Source: Streptomyces nigra
GTDB taxonomy: Bacteria; Actinomycetota; Actinomycetes; Streptomycetales; Streptomycetaceae
NCBI RefSeq assembly: GCF_003074055.1
Contig: NZ_CP029043.1
Location: 6,564,501-6,628,500, forward strand
DNA length: 64,000 bases
Reading direction: 5' to 3'
Shown here: piece by piece, positions 27,406 to 36,166 of the stretch
Numbering within the stretch: position 1 is the stretch's first letter
How the letters are laid out: each line of letters starts with the position of its first letter
Notes under the pieces: generated by a model
What the model was told of the DNA's origin: nothing
Databases searched by the model: none
What the model saw: only the letters and a program-made list of their open reading frames with translations
Position numbers and translations under genes: made by a program

Positions 27406-30400
27406 ATGCCGATCACGCCCCCCACTCCCGCCGGCCCGTCGCCCCTGTCCCGTGTCCCGGTCAGCCGCCGCCGTCTGCTGGAGGGCGGCGCCGCCCTGCT
27501 CGGCGCGCTCGCCGTCTCCGGCTCCTCCGCCGCGGCGTACGCGGCCGACGGGGGCGGCGCCGAGGCCGGGCCGCCGGAGTGGAACGGCGCCATGGGCCTC
27601 TTCCAGGTCGGCGCCGAGCCCCCGCACACCACGCTCATGCCGTACGGCGACGTCCGGCAGGCCCTCGCGGCCGACCGCACGCGGTCGCCGTACCGCCTGA
27701 GCCTGGACGGCACCTGGAAGTTCGCCCACGCCGAGCGGCCCGAGGACCGGGACACCGACTTCCACCGCACCGACCTCGACGACCGCGACTGGGACACGAT
27801 CCCCGTCCCGTCGGCCTGGCAACTGCACGGCTACGACCGGCCGATCTACGTCAACATCACCTACCCCTGGTGGGGCCCCAACGGCCTCGGCGAGGACGCG
27901 CAGCCACCCGCCGCCCCCACCCGCTACAACCCGGTGGGCCAGTACCGGCGCACCTTCACCGTCCCCCGCGACTGGTCGGGACGCCGTACGTTCCTGCACT
28001 TCGAGGGCGTGAAGTCGGCCCACTACGTCTGGATCAACGGCAAGCTCGTCGGCTACCACGAGGACTCCTACGACCCCGCCGAATACGACATCACGCCGTA
28101 TCTGAAGCCGGGGACCAACCAGATCGCCGTCGAGGTCTACCGCTACTCCGACGGCGACTGGCTCGAGGACCAGGACATGATCCGCCTCAGCGGCATCTTC
28201 CGGTCCGTGTACCTGTACTCCACCCCGCCCGTCCACCTGCGCGACTTCCGCCTCACGACACCGCTGAGCGACGGCTACAAGGCGGCCGAGCTGTCCGTCA
28301 CCGCGAGCGTGCGGGACTACGGCGGACAGGGCGCCGGCGAGCACACCGTGGAGACCCAGCTCTACGACGCCGACGGGCACCCGGTGTGGACACGGCCGCT
28401 GCGGCAGACCGTCACCCTGGACGCCGGTGGCGAGCAGACAGCGGAGGCGGCGAGGCCCGTACCCCGCCCGCGCCTCTGGTCGGCCGAGGACCCGTACCTC
28501 TACACGGCCGTGCTCCGTCTGCGCGACCCCGCGGGCAAGGTCGTCGAGACCCTCTCCCACCGCGTCGGCGTACGGGACTTCGCGTTGAAGGACGGCCTGA
28601 TGCGCGTCAACGGCAAACCGGTCTCCTTCCGCGGCACCAACCGCCACGAGATGCACCCCGTCCACGGCTCGGCCCTCACCCGCGCCGACATGGTCAGGGA
28701 CATCGAGATCATCAAGCGCCTGAACATCAACAGCGTCCGCACCTCGCATTACCCCAACAACCCCCAGTGGCTCGAACTCGCCGACGAGTACGGCCTGTAC
28801 CTCGTCGGCGAGACCAACCTGGAGACCCACGGCATCCGCGACCGGTACCCCGGAGACCACGCCGAGTGGACGACGGCCTGCGTGGCCCGCGCCCGCGCCA
28901 TGGTCCACCGCGACAAGAACCACGCCTCCGTGGTCATCTGGTCGCTCGGCAACGAGGCCGGCGGCGGCAGCACCTTCCGCGCCATGCACGACTGGATCCG
29001 CTCCTACGACCCCACCCGCGTCATCCAGTACGAAGGCGACGACCGGCCCGGCGTCAGCGACATCCGCTCCGCCATGTACGAGAGCCCCGCACGCGTCGAG
29101 GCGCGCGCCGCCGACACCGCCGACCGGCGGCCGTACGTGATGATCGAGTACTCGCACGCCATGGGCAATTCCAACGGCAACTTCAAGAAGTACTGGGACG
29201 TCGTACGCCGCCACGACGTCCTCCAGGGCGGCTGGATCTGGGACTTCGCCGACCAGGCCCTGAAGTGGCCCACCCCGGCCCGCACCCTGTTCACCGAGTC
29301 AGGACCGACGGCCCTGCAGGGCCAACTCATGGCCCCCGCAGGCACGTTCACCCGATCCGAGGGCGTCTCCGGCGGCACCGTCTTCGCCCGCGACACCAGC
29401 CTCGACCTCACCGGCTCGCTCACCCTGGAAGCGTGGATCACGCCCCGCCACACCGGCGGCCACCAGCCGGTCATCGCCAAGGGCGACACCCAGTACGCCC
29501 TCAAACAGACCGACCGCACCCTGGAGTTCTTCCTCCACGCCGACGGCCAGTGGACCACCGTGAACTGGGCACTCCCCGACGACTGGACCGGCCGCGAGCA
29601 CCACATCGCGGGTGTCTTCGACGCGGCCGCCGGCACCCTCACCCTGTACGTCGACGGACAGGTCCGTGCCACCCGCACGACGACCCGCCGCCCCGCGAAC
29701 AACACCGCGCCGCTCTCCCTGTGCACCGACGTCGACAACCCGACCCGCGAGTTCAGCGGCACCGTACGCCGGGCCCGCGTGTACGCCCGCGCCCTCAGCG
29801 CCGCCGAACTGGCCGACGGGGGGCGGGGGAGCGGCGACGACGGCGTACGGTTCTGGTTCGACGCGGCCACCGTCCAGGTCACCGAACGCCGGCCCCACGA
29901 GAAGACCTTCCTCGCGTACGGCGGTGACTGGGGCGACATCCCCAACGACGGGGCGTTCTCCGGGGACGGCATCGTCACCGCCGACCGGCAGCTGACCGGC
30001 AAGTCGGCCGAGGTCAAACAGGTCTACCAGGCCATCGACGCCGTCCCCGCCGACGGAGACACGCTCACCCCCGGCTCGGCGCTCGTCCTCACCAACGAGT
30101 ACCTGTTCACCAACCTCAGCTCCTTCGAAGGCCGCTGGGAACTGCTGGCCGACGGCGAGACAGTCCAGCACGGCCGCCTGAGCCGGTCCCAACTGGACGT
30201 GGCCCCGCTCTCCAGCAAGAGCATCACCGTGCCCTTCGAGGTACCGCGCACCCCGGCCCCCGGCACCGAGTACTTCCTGCGCCTCTCCTTCACGACCCGG
30301 GAACGCACGAAATGGGCTGCCCCCGGCTTCGAGATCGCCAAGAAGCAGATCCCGGTCGACGGGGGCGCCCCCGGGGTGACCCCGGTCCCGCTGGCGAAGG

Positions 30401-31320
30401 TCCCCGCTCTACGCCACACGGAAGACGAGAAGACCATCTCGGCCACGGGCCGGGGCTTCTCACTCACCATCGACAAATCGACCGGCGTCATCACCTCCTA
30501 CGAGGCGGACGGCGCCCCGCTGATCGTCTCCGGCCCCGCCCCGAACTTCTGGCGCGCCCCCACCGACAACGACCGCGGCAACGGCCAGCACACCCGTAAC
30601 CAGACCTGGCGCGACGCGGGCGCCCGCCGCGAGGTCACGGAAGTCACCGTGCGCAGGCTGCGCGACCGGGCGGTGCAGATCAAGGTGGCAGGCACCCTGC
30701 CCACGACGACGCCCTCGACCTGCACGACCACCTACACGGTCTTCGGCAACGGCGAGATCAAGGTCGACAACACCCTGCACCCGGGCGCGGCCTCCCTGCC
30801 GTACCTCCCGGAGGTCGGCACGCTGCTGCTCCTGCCCGCCCGGCTGGAGAAGCTGCGGTACTACGGCCGGGGCCCCGAGGAGAACCACTGGGACCGCAAC
30901 CACGCCACCGACGTCGGCCTCCACTCGGGCACCGTCTCCGGCCAGGGCACGCCCTATCTGCGCCCCCAGGAGAACGGCAACCGGACCGACGTCCGCTGGA
31001 TCGCCCTCACCGGCGGCCACGGCCCGGGCCTCCTCGTCACCGGCGAACCCCTCGTCGAGGTCAACGCCTCCCACTTCACCCCCGAGGACCTCTCGACCGG
31101 CGCCCGCCACGCCTACCAGCTGACCCCGCGCGACGAGGTCGTCCTGCGCATCGCCCACCACCAGATGGGCGTCGGCGGCGACGACAGCTGGGGCGCGCAC
31201 ACCCACGACGAATACAAGCTGTTCGCCGACCGGGACTACTCCTACACGTACCGCCTGCGCCCGCTGGCGGACGTATCGGAGGCCATGCGCGCAGCGCGCC
31301 GGCCGACCGCACTGGAGTGA
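27406..31320 (+). CDS. Secreted GH2 beta-galactosidase with internal LamG domain
   Basis: 1304 residues. A Tat-type signal (VSRRRLLEGGAALLGALAVSG) leads to a jelly-roll sugar-binding domain (YRLSLDGTWKFAHAE, then PVPSAWQLHGYDRPIYVN), an Ig-like domain and a GH2 TIM barrel. The catalytic acid/base is Glu517 in SLGNEAGG and the nucleophile Glu581 in IEYSHAMGN. A LamG/concanavalin-like module (SLTLEAWITPRHTGGHQPVIAKG, then HHIAGVFDAAAGTLTLYVDGQ) is inserted at about 650-800, before LacZ-type domain 4 and the C-terminal beta-sandwich (FWRAPTDNDRGNG, YYGRGPEENHWDR). It should release terminal galactose from plant or host oligosaccharides outside the cell. Confidence 0.94.
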   Translation: MPITPPTPAGPSPLSRVPVSRRRLLEGGAALLGALAVSGSSAAAYAADGGGAEAGPPEWNGAMGLFQVGAEPPHTTLMPYGDVRQALAADRTRSPYRLSLDGTWKFAHAERPEDRDTDFHRTDLDDRDWDTIPVPSAWQLHGYDRPIYVNITYPWWGPNGLGEDAQPPAAPTRYNPVGQYRRTFTVPRDWSGRRTFLHFEGVKSAHYVWINGKLVGYHEDSYDPAEYDITPYLKPGTNQIAVEVYRYSDGDWLEDQDMIRLSGIFRSVYLYSTPPVHLRDFRLTTPLSDGYKAAELSVTASVRDYGGQGAGEHTVETQLYDADGHPVWTRPLRQTVTLDAGGEQTAEAARPVPRPRLWSAEDPYLYTAVLRLRDPAGKVVETLSHRVGVRDFALKDGLMRVNGKPVSFRGTNRHEMHPVHGSALTRADMVRDIEIIKRLNINSVRTSHYPNNPQWLELADEYGLYLVGETNLETHGIRDRYPGDHAEWTTACVARARAMVHRDKNHASVVIWSLGNEAGGGSTFRAMHDWIRSYDPTRVIQYEGDDRPGVSDIRSAMYESPARVEARAADTADRRPYVMIEYSHAMGNSNGNFKKYWDVVRRHDVLQGGWIWDFADQALKWPTPARTLFTESGPTALQGQLMAPAGTFTRSEGVSGGTVFARDTSLDLTGSLTLEAWITPRHTGGHQPVIAKGDTQYALKQTDRTLEFFLHADGQWTTVNWALPDDWTGREHHIAGVFDAAAGTLTLYVDGQVRATRTTTRRPANNTAPLSLCTDVDNPTREFSGTVRRARVYARALSAAELADGGRGSGDDGVRFWFDAATVQVTERRPHEKTFLAYGGDWGDIPNDGAFSGDGIVTADRQLTGKSAEVKQVYQAIDAVPADGDTLTPGSALVLTNEYLFTNLSSFEGRWELLADGETVQHGRLSRSQLDVAPLSSKSITVPFEVPRTPAPGTEYFLRLSFTTRERTKWAAPGFEIAKKQIPVDGGAPGVTPVPLAKVPALRHTEDEKTISATGRGFSLTIDKSTGVITSYEADGAPLIVSGPAPNFWRAPTDNDRGNGQHTRNQTWRDAGARREVTEVTVRRLRDRAVQIKVAGTLPTTTPSTCTTTYTVFGNGEIKVDNTLHPGAASLPYLPEVGTLLLLPARLEKLRYYGRGPEENHWDRNHATDVGLHSGTVSGQGTPYLRPQENGNRTDVRWIALTGGHGPGLLVTGEPLVEVNASHFTPEDLSTGARHAYQLTPRDEVVLRIAHHQMGVGGDDSWGAHTHDEYKLFADRDYSYTYRLRPLADVSEAMRAARRPTALE

Positions 31321-31328
31321 CGGGGCGG

Positions 31329-31359
31329 GGTGGCCGGCGGCAGACCCCCGCCGGCCACC
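31329..31359. terminator. Bidirectional hairpin between GH2 and amylase genes
   Basis: GGTGGCCGGCGG pairs perfectly with CCGCCGGCCACC around a seven-base loop between the convergent genes. Confidence 0.8.
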
Positions 31360-31363
31360 CGGC

Positions 31364-34339
31364 TCACTTCAGGTAGGGCCCGTCGACTCCGACCTTGCCC
31401 GGGCCGTCGAGGACGTAGACGCGGAGGTTGCCCCTGCCCGGGGCGGGCACCGTGAGGGTGCCGGTGGTCACCGTGCGGGTGTCGCCGGTGATCGCGTCCC
31501 GGTAGGTGCCGTTCGGGATGGCGGTGAAGGTGGCGCCGCCCGAGACGGCGACGAGGGCGAAGCTGTCCGTGCCGCCGCTGGTGTACCGGCGTTTGAAGGC
31601 CATGTCGCCGCTGATGCCGGCCGTGGAGTACTGGCCCATCTGGAGTGCCGGGACGGCTCGGCGGATCTGGTTGAGTCGCTGTACGTGCTTCACCAGCGGC
31701 TGTTGGAGCGTGGTGGCGACAGTTCCGGAGGCGGACTCGATCTGCGAGAAGCCGGAGGCCTTCACCTCTCCGGCGAGGTGGGCGCCGTAGTACGCCCGGC
31801 CGGTCGTGGCCAGCGGGCAGCTCGGGCCGCAGTCGATCCTCTTCCCCTTCTGGAACTCGATCTCCGAGCCGTAGTAGAGGGTCGGGATGCCCCGGAAGGT
31901 CCACATCAGGGACATGTTCTCGGCCCAGGCGTCGGTGCCGCCCGCGTAGCGCTCGCTGCTCTTGTCGGGCCCGTAGTCGTGGCTGTCGACGTAGACGACG
32001 TTGTACGTGGCGTCGTCGTAACTGTCGTCGGAGTCCTTGCCGTTGTGGAAGGCGTTGCTCGCGTCGCCGAAGTTCATGTGCATCCGCATGTCGATGACGT
32101 TCATGCCGGAGGCGCGGCTGTGGTCGGGGGCGTGGTAGCTGTTGCCGTCCAGGAACGCGTTCCTGGACGTGGGCTGGTTGCCCGTGCCCTGCTGCTGTTC
32201 GTAGTCGTACATCTCCAGCGCCGCCTTCGCGTCGTCGGCGCTGTAATCCCTGCGCTCCTTCCACGTGTAGAACTGCGCGGAGTGGTTGACCGAGCCCCGG
32301 TTCCACTTGTCGTTCACGAAGGCGGCGACCTCGCCGAAGACGAAGAAATTGCGGGCGGCTTCGGCGCCGTGACGTTGAGCGACCCGTTCCTGGACGGCGG
32401 GCAGGAAGCGGCGGTTCCAGGTGGTGCGCGGGATGTGTACGGCGGTGTCGACACGGAAGCCGTCGACGCCCATGTCGATGTACTTGTCGTAGGCACCGAT
32501 GAGGTAGTTCTGCACCTGCGCGTTCTCGGTGTTGAAGTCGGCCAGGTCCTCGTGCAGCCAGCACGAACGGGAGTCCTCGCCCTCCCAGTTGCCGATCCAG
32601 CACTGGTGGTAGAGCGCCTTGGGGAACATGCCGGACGTCGGGCTCGGCCACTGGCAGTTGTAGAGCGTGTAGCCCTCGGGGCTCTTTCCGCCCGTGGGGA
32701 CGCCCCAGTTGAGGCACGTGTTGCCGGACGGCTCGGCCGTCGACCACAGGTCGCCGTTGTAGTACGACTTGCCGCTCTTGGGCTCGACGGTGAGCCCGTC
32801 GTACTCGAACCCGGCCTGCTTCTCGTCGTAGTACCAGCTCCACTGCGCGTCGCGCACCCCGTACACGGTCGGGGTGAACAGGCCCTTGGCGCCCCAGCGG
32901 GAGGAATGGTTGTAGACGACGTCCTGGTAGATCTTCATGCCCTTGGCGTGGGCCGCGTCGATGAGGTCCTGGTACGAGGCCCCGGCGGACTCAAGGCGCG
33001 GGTCGACCTTGTAGAAGTCCCAGCCGTGGTAGCCGTGGTAGTCGTAGTCGGAGCGGTTGAGGACGACCGGGGTGATCCAGACGGCGGAGAAGCCGAGCCC
33101 CTTGATGTAGTCGAGCTTGTCGACCAGCCCCTTGAAGTCACCCCGGAACATCGGGTCGTCGTCGGCCGCGTTGCCGGACTTCTCGTGCTGGCTGCCGCCC
33201 CGGTTGTTGGCGGGGTCGCCGTCGTTGAAGCGGGCGGTGAGGACGAAGTAGATGGGGTCCTTGCGCGGGTCGGTGCCGAGGGGCGTACCGGTCGCGGGAG
33301 TTGAAGGCTCGGTGCCGGTGGTGGCCGTCGCGGCTGGCGAGGCCGCGGAGACGTTCCCGGCGGCATCCACGGCCCGGACGGTGTAGGAGTAGGCGGTGTT
33401 CTCCTCGAGGCCGGTGTCGGAGAAGACGGTGGAACCGACGTCGGACACGACCTCGCCCCGGGTGCCGCCGGTACGGGTGACCTGGTACCCGGTGACTCCC
33501 GTGTCGTCGGTGGACGGCTCCCAGGTGAGGACGACGGAGACGCCGTCGGCACGGGCGGTCACTCCGGTGGGCGCGGTCGGGGCCTGTGTATCGGGCGCCT
33601 CGTCGGCACAGGGGTCGTCCGCGTCCGGGGTGACCTTGTTCTCGGCGACCGTGGTGACACCGGTGGGCAGGGTGTAGTCGGCGCCGCCATTGTTGTCCCA
33701 CACGCCATTGCCGTTGTTGAACGCCGCCTTCATGGAGGTGGCCGTCCCGAGGTCGACGTCCTTCCGCCACCAGCCCGCGCACGCGGCCTGCATACCGGCG
33801 CCGGGGACCGTCGTCCATGAGCCGCCGGACGGCTGGTGGTGGAGGTTGGCGGTGGTCCAGCCGAGGGTGCGGGTGGAGTAGTAGACGGTCGCCTCGTTGC
33901 CGTCACCCGGCTCCCCACCGCCGGCGCAGGGGTCGGAGTGGGCGATCACACCGTCCTTGACGGTGATGTTCCCCGTGCCGAGGGCGTAGTTCCGGCCGGC
34001 GTTGTTGTCCCAGGTGCCGGAGCCGTCGTTGAAGGTGGCCTGCAGCCCGGTGGCCGCACCGAGATCGACGGTCAGCTTCACCCAGTCCGCGCAGGCGGCC
34101 TCCATACGGGTGCCGGGCACGGTCGTCCAGGAACCGCCGTCGGGGGCGTAGTGGAGGTAGGTCGTGGACCAGTCGCGGGTCTTGGTGGAGTAAAAGACGG
34201 TGGCGGTGTTGCCGGCGGTGGCCGTCTCCGTGAGGGCCGTGACCGCCGGTTCAGGGGTGACGGCGGCCAGGGCGAGGAGTCCCGCCGACAGGGCGCCGGC
34301 GGTCCAGCCGCGGACGCGCGGCCGGTGACGTCGTCTCAT
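31364..34339 (-). CDS. Secreted GH13 alpha-amylase with two CBM25-like modules and FnIII
   Basis: 991 residues. A signal peptide (WTAGALSAGLLALAAVTPEPAVTA) is followed by two tandem starch-binding modules of the CBM25 type (ATVFYSTKTRDWSTTYLHY and ATVYYSTRTLGWTTANLHH starts; each has a FNDGSGTWDNN or FNNGNGVWDNN end), a fibronectin type III domain and a GH13 barrel. Conserved regions are DVVYNH, DGFRVDTAVH with nucleophile Asp631, FFVFGEVAAF with acid/base Glu670, and YVDSHD with Asp788. Cysteines in the modules suggest disulfides. It would hydrolyse starch or glycogen extracellularly. CTTGCAG-like sites upstream fit maltose/MalR control. Confidence 0.95.
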   Translation of the reverse strand: MRRRHRPRVRGWTAGALSAGLLALAAVTPEPAVTALTETATAGNTATVFYSTKTRDWSTTYLHYAPDGGSWTTVPGTRMEAACADWVKLTVDLGAATGLQATFNDGSGTWDNNAGRNYALGTGNITVKDGVIAHSDPCAGGGEPGDGNEATVYYSTRTLGWTTANLHHQPSGGSWTTVPGAGMQAACAGWWRKDVDLGTATSMKAAFNNGNGVWDNNGGADYTLPTGVTTVAENKVTPDADDPCADEAPDTQAPTAPTGVTARADGVSVVLTWEPSTDDTGVTGYQVTRTGGTRGEVVSDVGSTVFSDTGLEENTAYSYTVRAVDAAGNVSAASPAATATTGTEPSTPATGTPLGTDPRKDPIYFVLTARFNDGDPANNRGGSQHEKSGNAADDDPMFRGDFKGLVDKLDYIKGLGFSAVWITPVVLNRSDYDYHGYHGWDFYKVDPRLESAGASYQDLIDAAHAKGMKIYQDVVYNHSSRWGAKGLFTPTVYGVRDAQWSWYYDEKQAGFEYDGLTVEPKSGKSYYNGDLWSTAEPSGNTCLNWGVPTGGKSPEGYTLYNCQWPSPTSGMFPKALYHQCWIGNWEGEDSRSCWLHEDLADFNTENAQVQNYLIGAYDKYIDMGVDGFRVDTAVHIPRTTWNRRFLPAVQERVAQRHGAEAARNFFVFGEVAAFVNDKWNRGSVNHSAQFYTWKERRDYSADDAKAALEMYDYEQQQGTGNQPTSRNAFLDGNSYHAPDHSRASGMNVIDMRMHMNFGDASNAFHNGKDSDDSYDDATYNVVYVDSHDYGPDKSSERYAGGTDAWAENMSLMWTFRGIPTLYYGSEIEFQKGKRIDCGPSCPLATTGRAYYGAHLAGEVKASGFSQIESASGTVATTLQQPLVKHVQRLNQIRRAVPALQMGQYSTAGISGDMAFKRRYTSGGTDSFALVAVSGGATFTAIPNGTYRDAITGDTRTVTTGTLTVPAPGRGNLRVYVLDGPGKVGVDGPYLK

Positions 34340-34780
34340 GTGCGTCTCCAGTGAGGTCAGGGGAGCGTGACCGCTCCTCGTGGACGCACACCGCAGACCC
34401 GACGCGCCTCGGGATCCCGATGCATGGGTACCTGCAGATGCCGTGAGACTTCTGAAAGCTTCAGCAACGTCTTGCAGGCGCTGGGAGGTTACCTGCGCAT
34501 GACCTCACCGTAAAGGGATCCGGCACATGGACCTTGACCCGTCGAGGTCATCGACGGGTCAACCGGTCCGGCGGGCCGGGCGCGTAAGGGTACGGAGGCG
34601 CCCCGTCCCTCCGGCCCGCCGGACCGGAAGTGCCGTTGAACGTAGCATCGTTGCAAGATGGATGAAAGAACTTGCGCCGTGTGAACGGGAGTTGAGCGGC
34701 GTGGCGACTCGTGCCTGGCGCGGGGTCGCCGCCCCGAAAACCTGTCGAGTACGTCAGGGGGAGGCGCCTACCCTGACGGC
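34340..34780. promoter_or_regulatory. Amylase promoter region with CTTGCAG element and inverted repeats
   Basis: No gene fits this 441-base gap. It holds an element CTTGCAG at 34471-34477 (read as CTGCAAG toward the amylase), the repeat type described for Streptomyces amylase/MalR operators; an inverted repeat CTGAA-AGC-TTCAG at 34452-34464; a TTGCAAG at 34651; and a perfect 12-bp dyad TTGACCCGTCGA-N5-TCGACGGGTCAA at 34534-34562. The first two lie about 110-140 bases upstream of the amylase start, where an operator would act. The role of the long dyad is unknown; it could be an operator or a hairpin. Confidence 0.5.
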
Positions 34781-35101
34781 ATGTCCCACGGCAAAACCGC
34801 GTTCGTCTGCCTCCCCTGCAGGGCCTCGTACAAGCAGCCCTACGACCGGGACCGGCCCCAGCGGATCTGCCCGCGCTGCGCCCGGCCGCTGATCCACGCG
34901 GGATCGGCCTTCGCCCCGCCGCCGCGCCGCGACCGTGACGCGTGGCGCGTGCTCAGCGTTCTGCTGCACGCGGGCGTCGGCTTCCACAAGAGCTGCTGCG
35001 GCGGGCCGGGGTACCGGCCGCGCACCCTGCGGGAGGTACGTGAACGGCTGACGTACGCCCGCCGCACGGGCGAGCCCTTCGCACGGGCGCTCGCGGGCTA
35101 G
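34781..35101 (+). CDS. Small zinc-ribbon protein, unknown function
   Basis: 106 residues. Two CxxC pairs, CLPC (10-13) and CPRC (30-33), form a probable zinc ribbon. A basic, proline-containing middle and a FHKSCCGGPGYRPRTLREVRERL C-terminal segment follow. Homologues of this length are common in Streptomyces and are sometimes labelled as deoxyxylulose-phosphate synthase, which nothing here supports: it is one sixth of that enzyme and has no thiamine-binding motif. The role may be nucleic-acid binding (inference from ribbon and basic character). Confidence 0.75.
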   Translation: MSHGKTAFVCLPCRASYKQPYDRDRPQRICPRCARPLIHAGSAFAPPPRRDRDAWRVLSVLLHAGVGFHKSCCGGPGYRPRTLREVRERLTYARRTGEPFARALAG

Positions 35102-35255
35102 GGGTGTGCCATGGCGGAAGCCGTGAGCGGCCTAGTGGTCACGGGAGGCCGGGGCCAGGAAGCCCGGCGCGCTTCCGTACCTGCTTCCCGATAACGCGCC
35201 GCCACCCGCCCGCCCGACCCCCGGCGCAGGTCCAGCTCCGCCGTCGCCAGGCGCG

Positions 35256-35486
35256 TCACCGCCTCCGGGCCAGGTCGGAGGGGCGGGCGAGATCCGCCAC
35301 CAGGGTCTCGACGCCCGTCGCGCGCGCCGCACGCAGTACCTGGGTCGGAGACTCCAGGCGCTCGGCCCGCCGGGCGACCAGGACCACCTTCCGGCCGCGT
35401 CCGGCCAGCCGGGTCGCGTACTCCCATCCGATGCCGGAGGAGGCCCCCGTCGCGAGGGCCGTGCCGGGGGCGTCGTGCGAGGTCAT
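35256..35486 (-). pseudogene. Truncated short-chain dehydrogenase/reductase (SDR) fragment
   Basis: From an ATG at 35486 with GGAGG upstream, 76 residues show the SDR N-terminus: TALATGASSGIGWEYATRLAGRGRKVVLVARR, with the NAD(P) glycine motif TGASSGIG, then LVADLARPSDL. The frame stops right after the first third. The catalytic YxxxK and substrate regions are absent. Another minus frame just downstream (about 35120-35262) reads PEAVTRLATAELDL, which resembles an SDR C-terminal helix, suggesting a large internal deletion plus frameshift. The start and ribosome binding site look intact, so a short peptide might still be made. Confidence 0.8.
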
Positions 35487-35845
35487 GCGTGTGTTCCCTC
35501 CGCCGTCGGGGGGCAGGCCGACGGGTTCCCGGGCGGGGCGCCCGCCGGCGCCGGGCGACCCGGCGGGTCGGAGGTGAAACGTGGCGGCGCACTGCCCGGA
35601 CGGCCGCCGGACCAGGTCACCGGGCGGACGCAGCCCCGAGCCGGCCCGGGGTGCCGCACCGCTCGTACGTCTTCGCGGTGATGCGCGGGCTCGTCGGCGG
35701 CCGCTACGGGGGCCCGGTGGCCTGAACGCTCCTGCTATGTGGCCGGAATGACGGGGCATGGCCTCGTCCGGCCGGGCGAGCGCACCTCGGGGTGTCCCGG
35801 CATGACAAGCTGGGCTCGCCCGTCCCCCGAACCCAGGAGGTCACC
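35487..35845. other. Gap with no supportable gene
   Basis: About 360 bases between the SDR fragment and the DUF5302 gene. Frames exist on both strands but read as arginine/proline-rich low-complexity without motifs. The only clear signal is the AGGAGGT ribosome binding site at 35835-35841 for the gene at 35846. Confidence 0.6.
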
Positions 35846-36088
35846 ATGACCGCAGAGCAGCCCGCCACGGAAGGTTCGGAACCGGCCGACGCCGAGAAGT
35901 CCTCCCTGACGCCGGACGCCGACGGCGCCTACGACCTGAAGGCCAAGTTCCGCGAAGCCCTCGCCCGCCGGCGCGGCGCGCAGGCGGAGGCGGCCGAGGT
36001 CGCCGGCCACCCGAACGCGTCGAAGGTGCGCGGCGCTCACGGCCCGGCCGCGAGCCAGCGGTCGTTCCGCCGGAAGAGCGGCGGCTGA
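35846..36088 (+). CDS. DUF5302 domain protein
   Basis: 80 residues, ATG after a perfect AGGAGGT. The C-terminal half KAKFREALARRRG ... SKVRGAHGPAASQRSFRRKSGG, read with its middle omitted, is the conserved DUF5302 pattern of small basic actinobacterial proteins; the N-terminal half is acidic and disordered. Function is unknown. It ends just before a very long bidirectional terminator. Confidence 0.85.
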   Translation: MTAEQPATEGSEPADAEKSSLTPDADGAYDLKAKFREALARRRGAQAEAAEVAGHPNASKVRGAHGPAASQRSFRRKSGG

Positions 36089-36094
36089 TCCCGC

Positions 36095-36148
36095 CGAAGA
36101 GAAGAAGGGGGGCGCCGGCCCGTGGCCGGCGCCCCCTTCTTCTCTTCG
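36095..36148. terminator. Very long bidirectional terminator hairpin
   Basis: Arms 36095-36120 and 36124-36148 pair over about 25 bp with a CGT loop; the outer part is purine-rich (CGAAGAGAAGAAGGGGG) against its pyrimidine complement. It serves the convergent DUF5302 and methyltransferase genes. Confidence 0.9.
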
Positions 36149-36166
36149 GACTCGCTGTCCGTCCGA

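Noticed and set aside
27358..29214. Minus-strand frame opposite the GH2 gene
   Set aside because: Shadow of the GH2 coding region; Val/Gly/Asp repeats, no recognisable domain.
34781..35101. Deoxyxylulose-phosphate synthase
   Set aside because: A label sometimes attached to this short family; the protein is 106 residues with a zinc ribbon and no thiamine-diphosphate motif.
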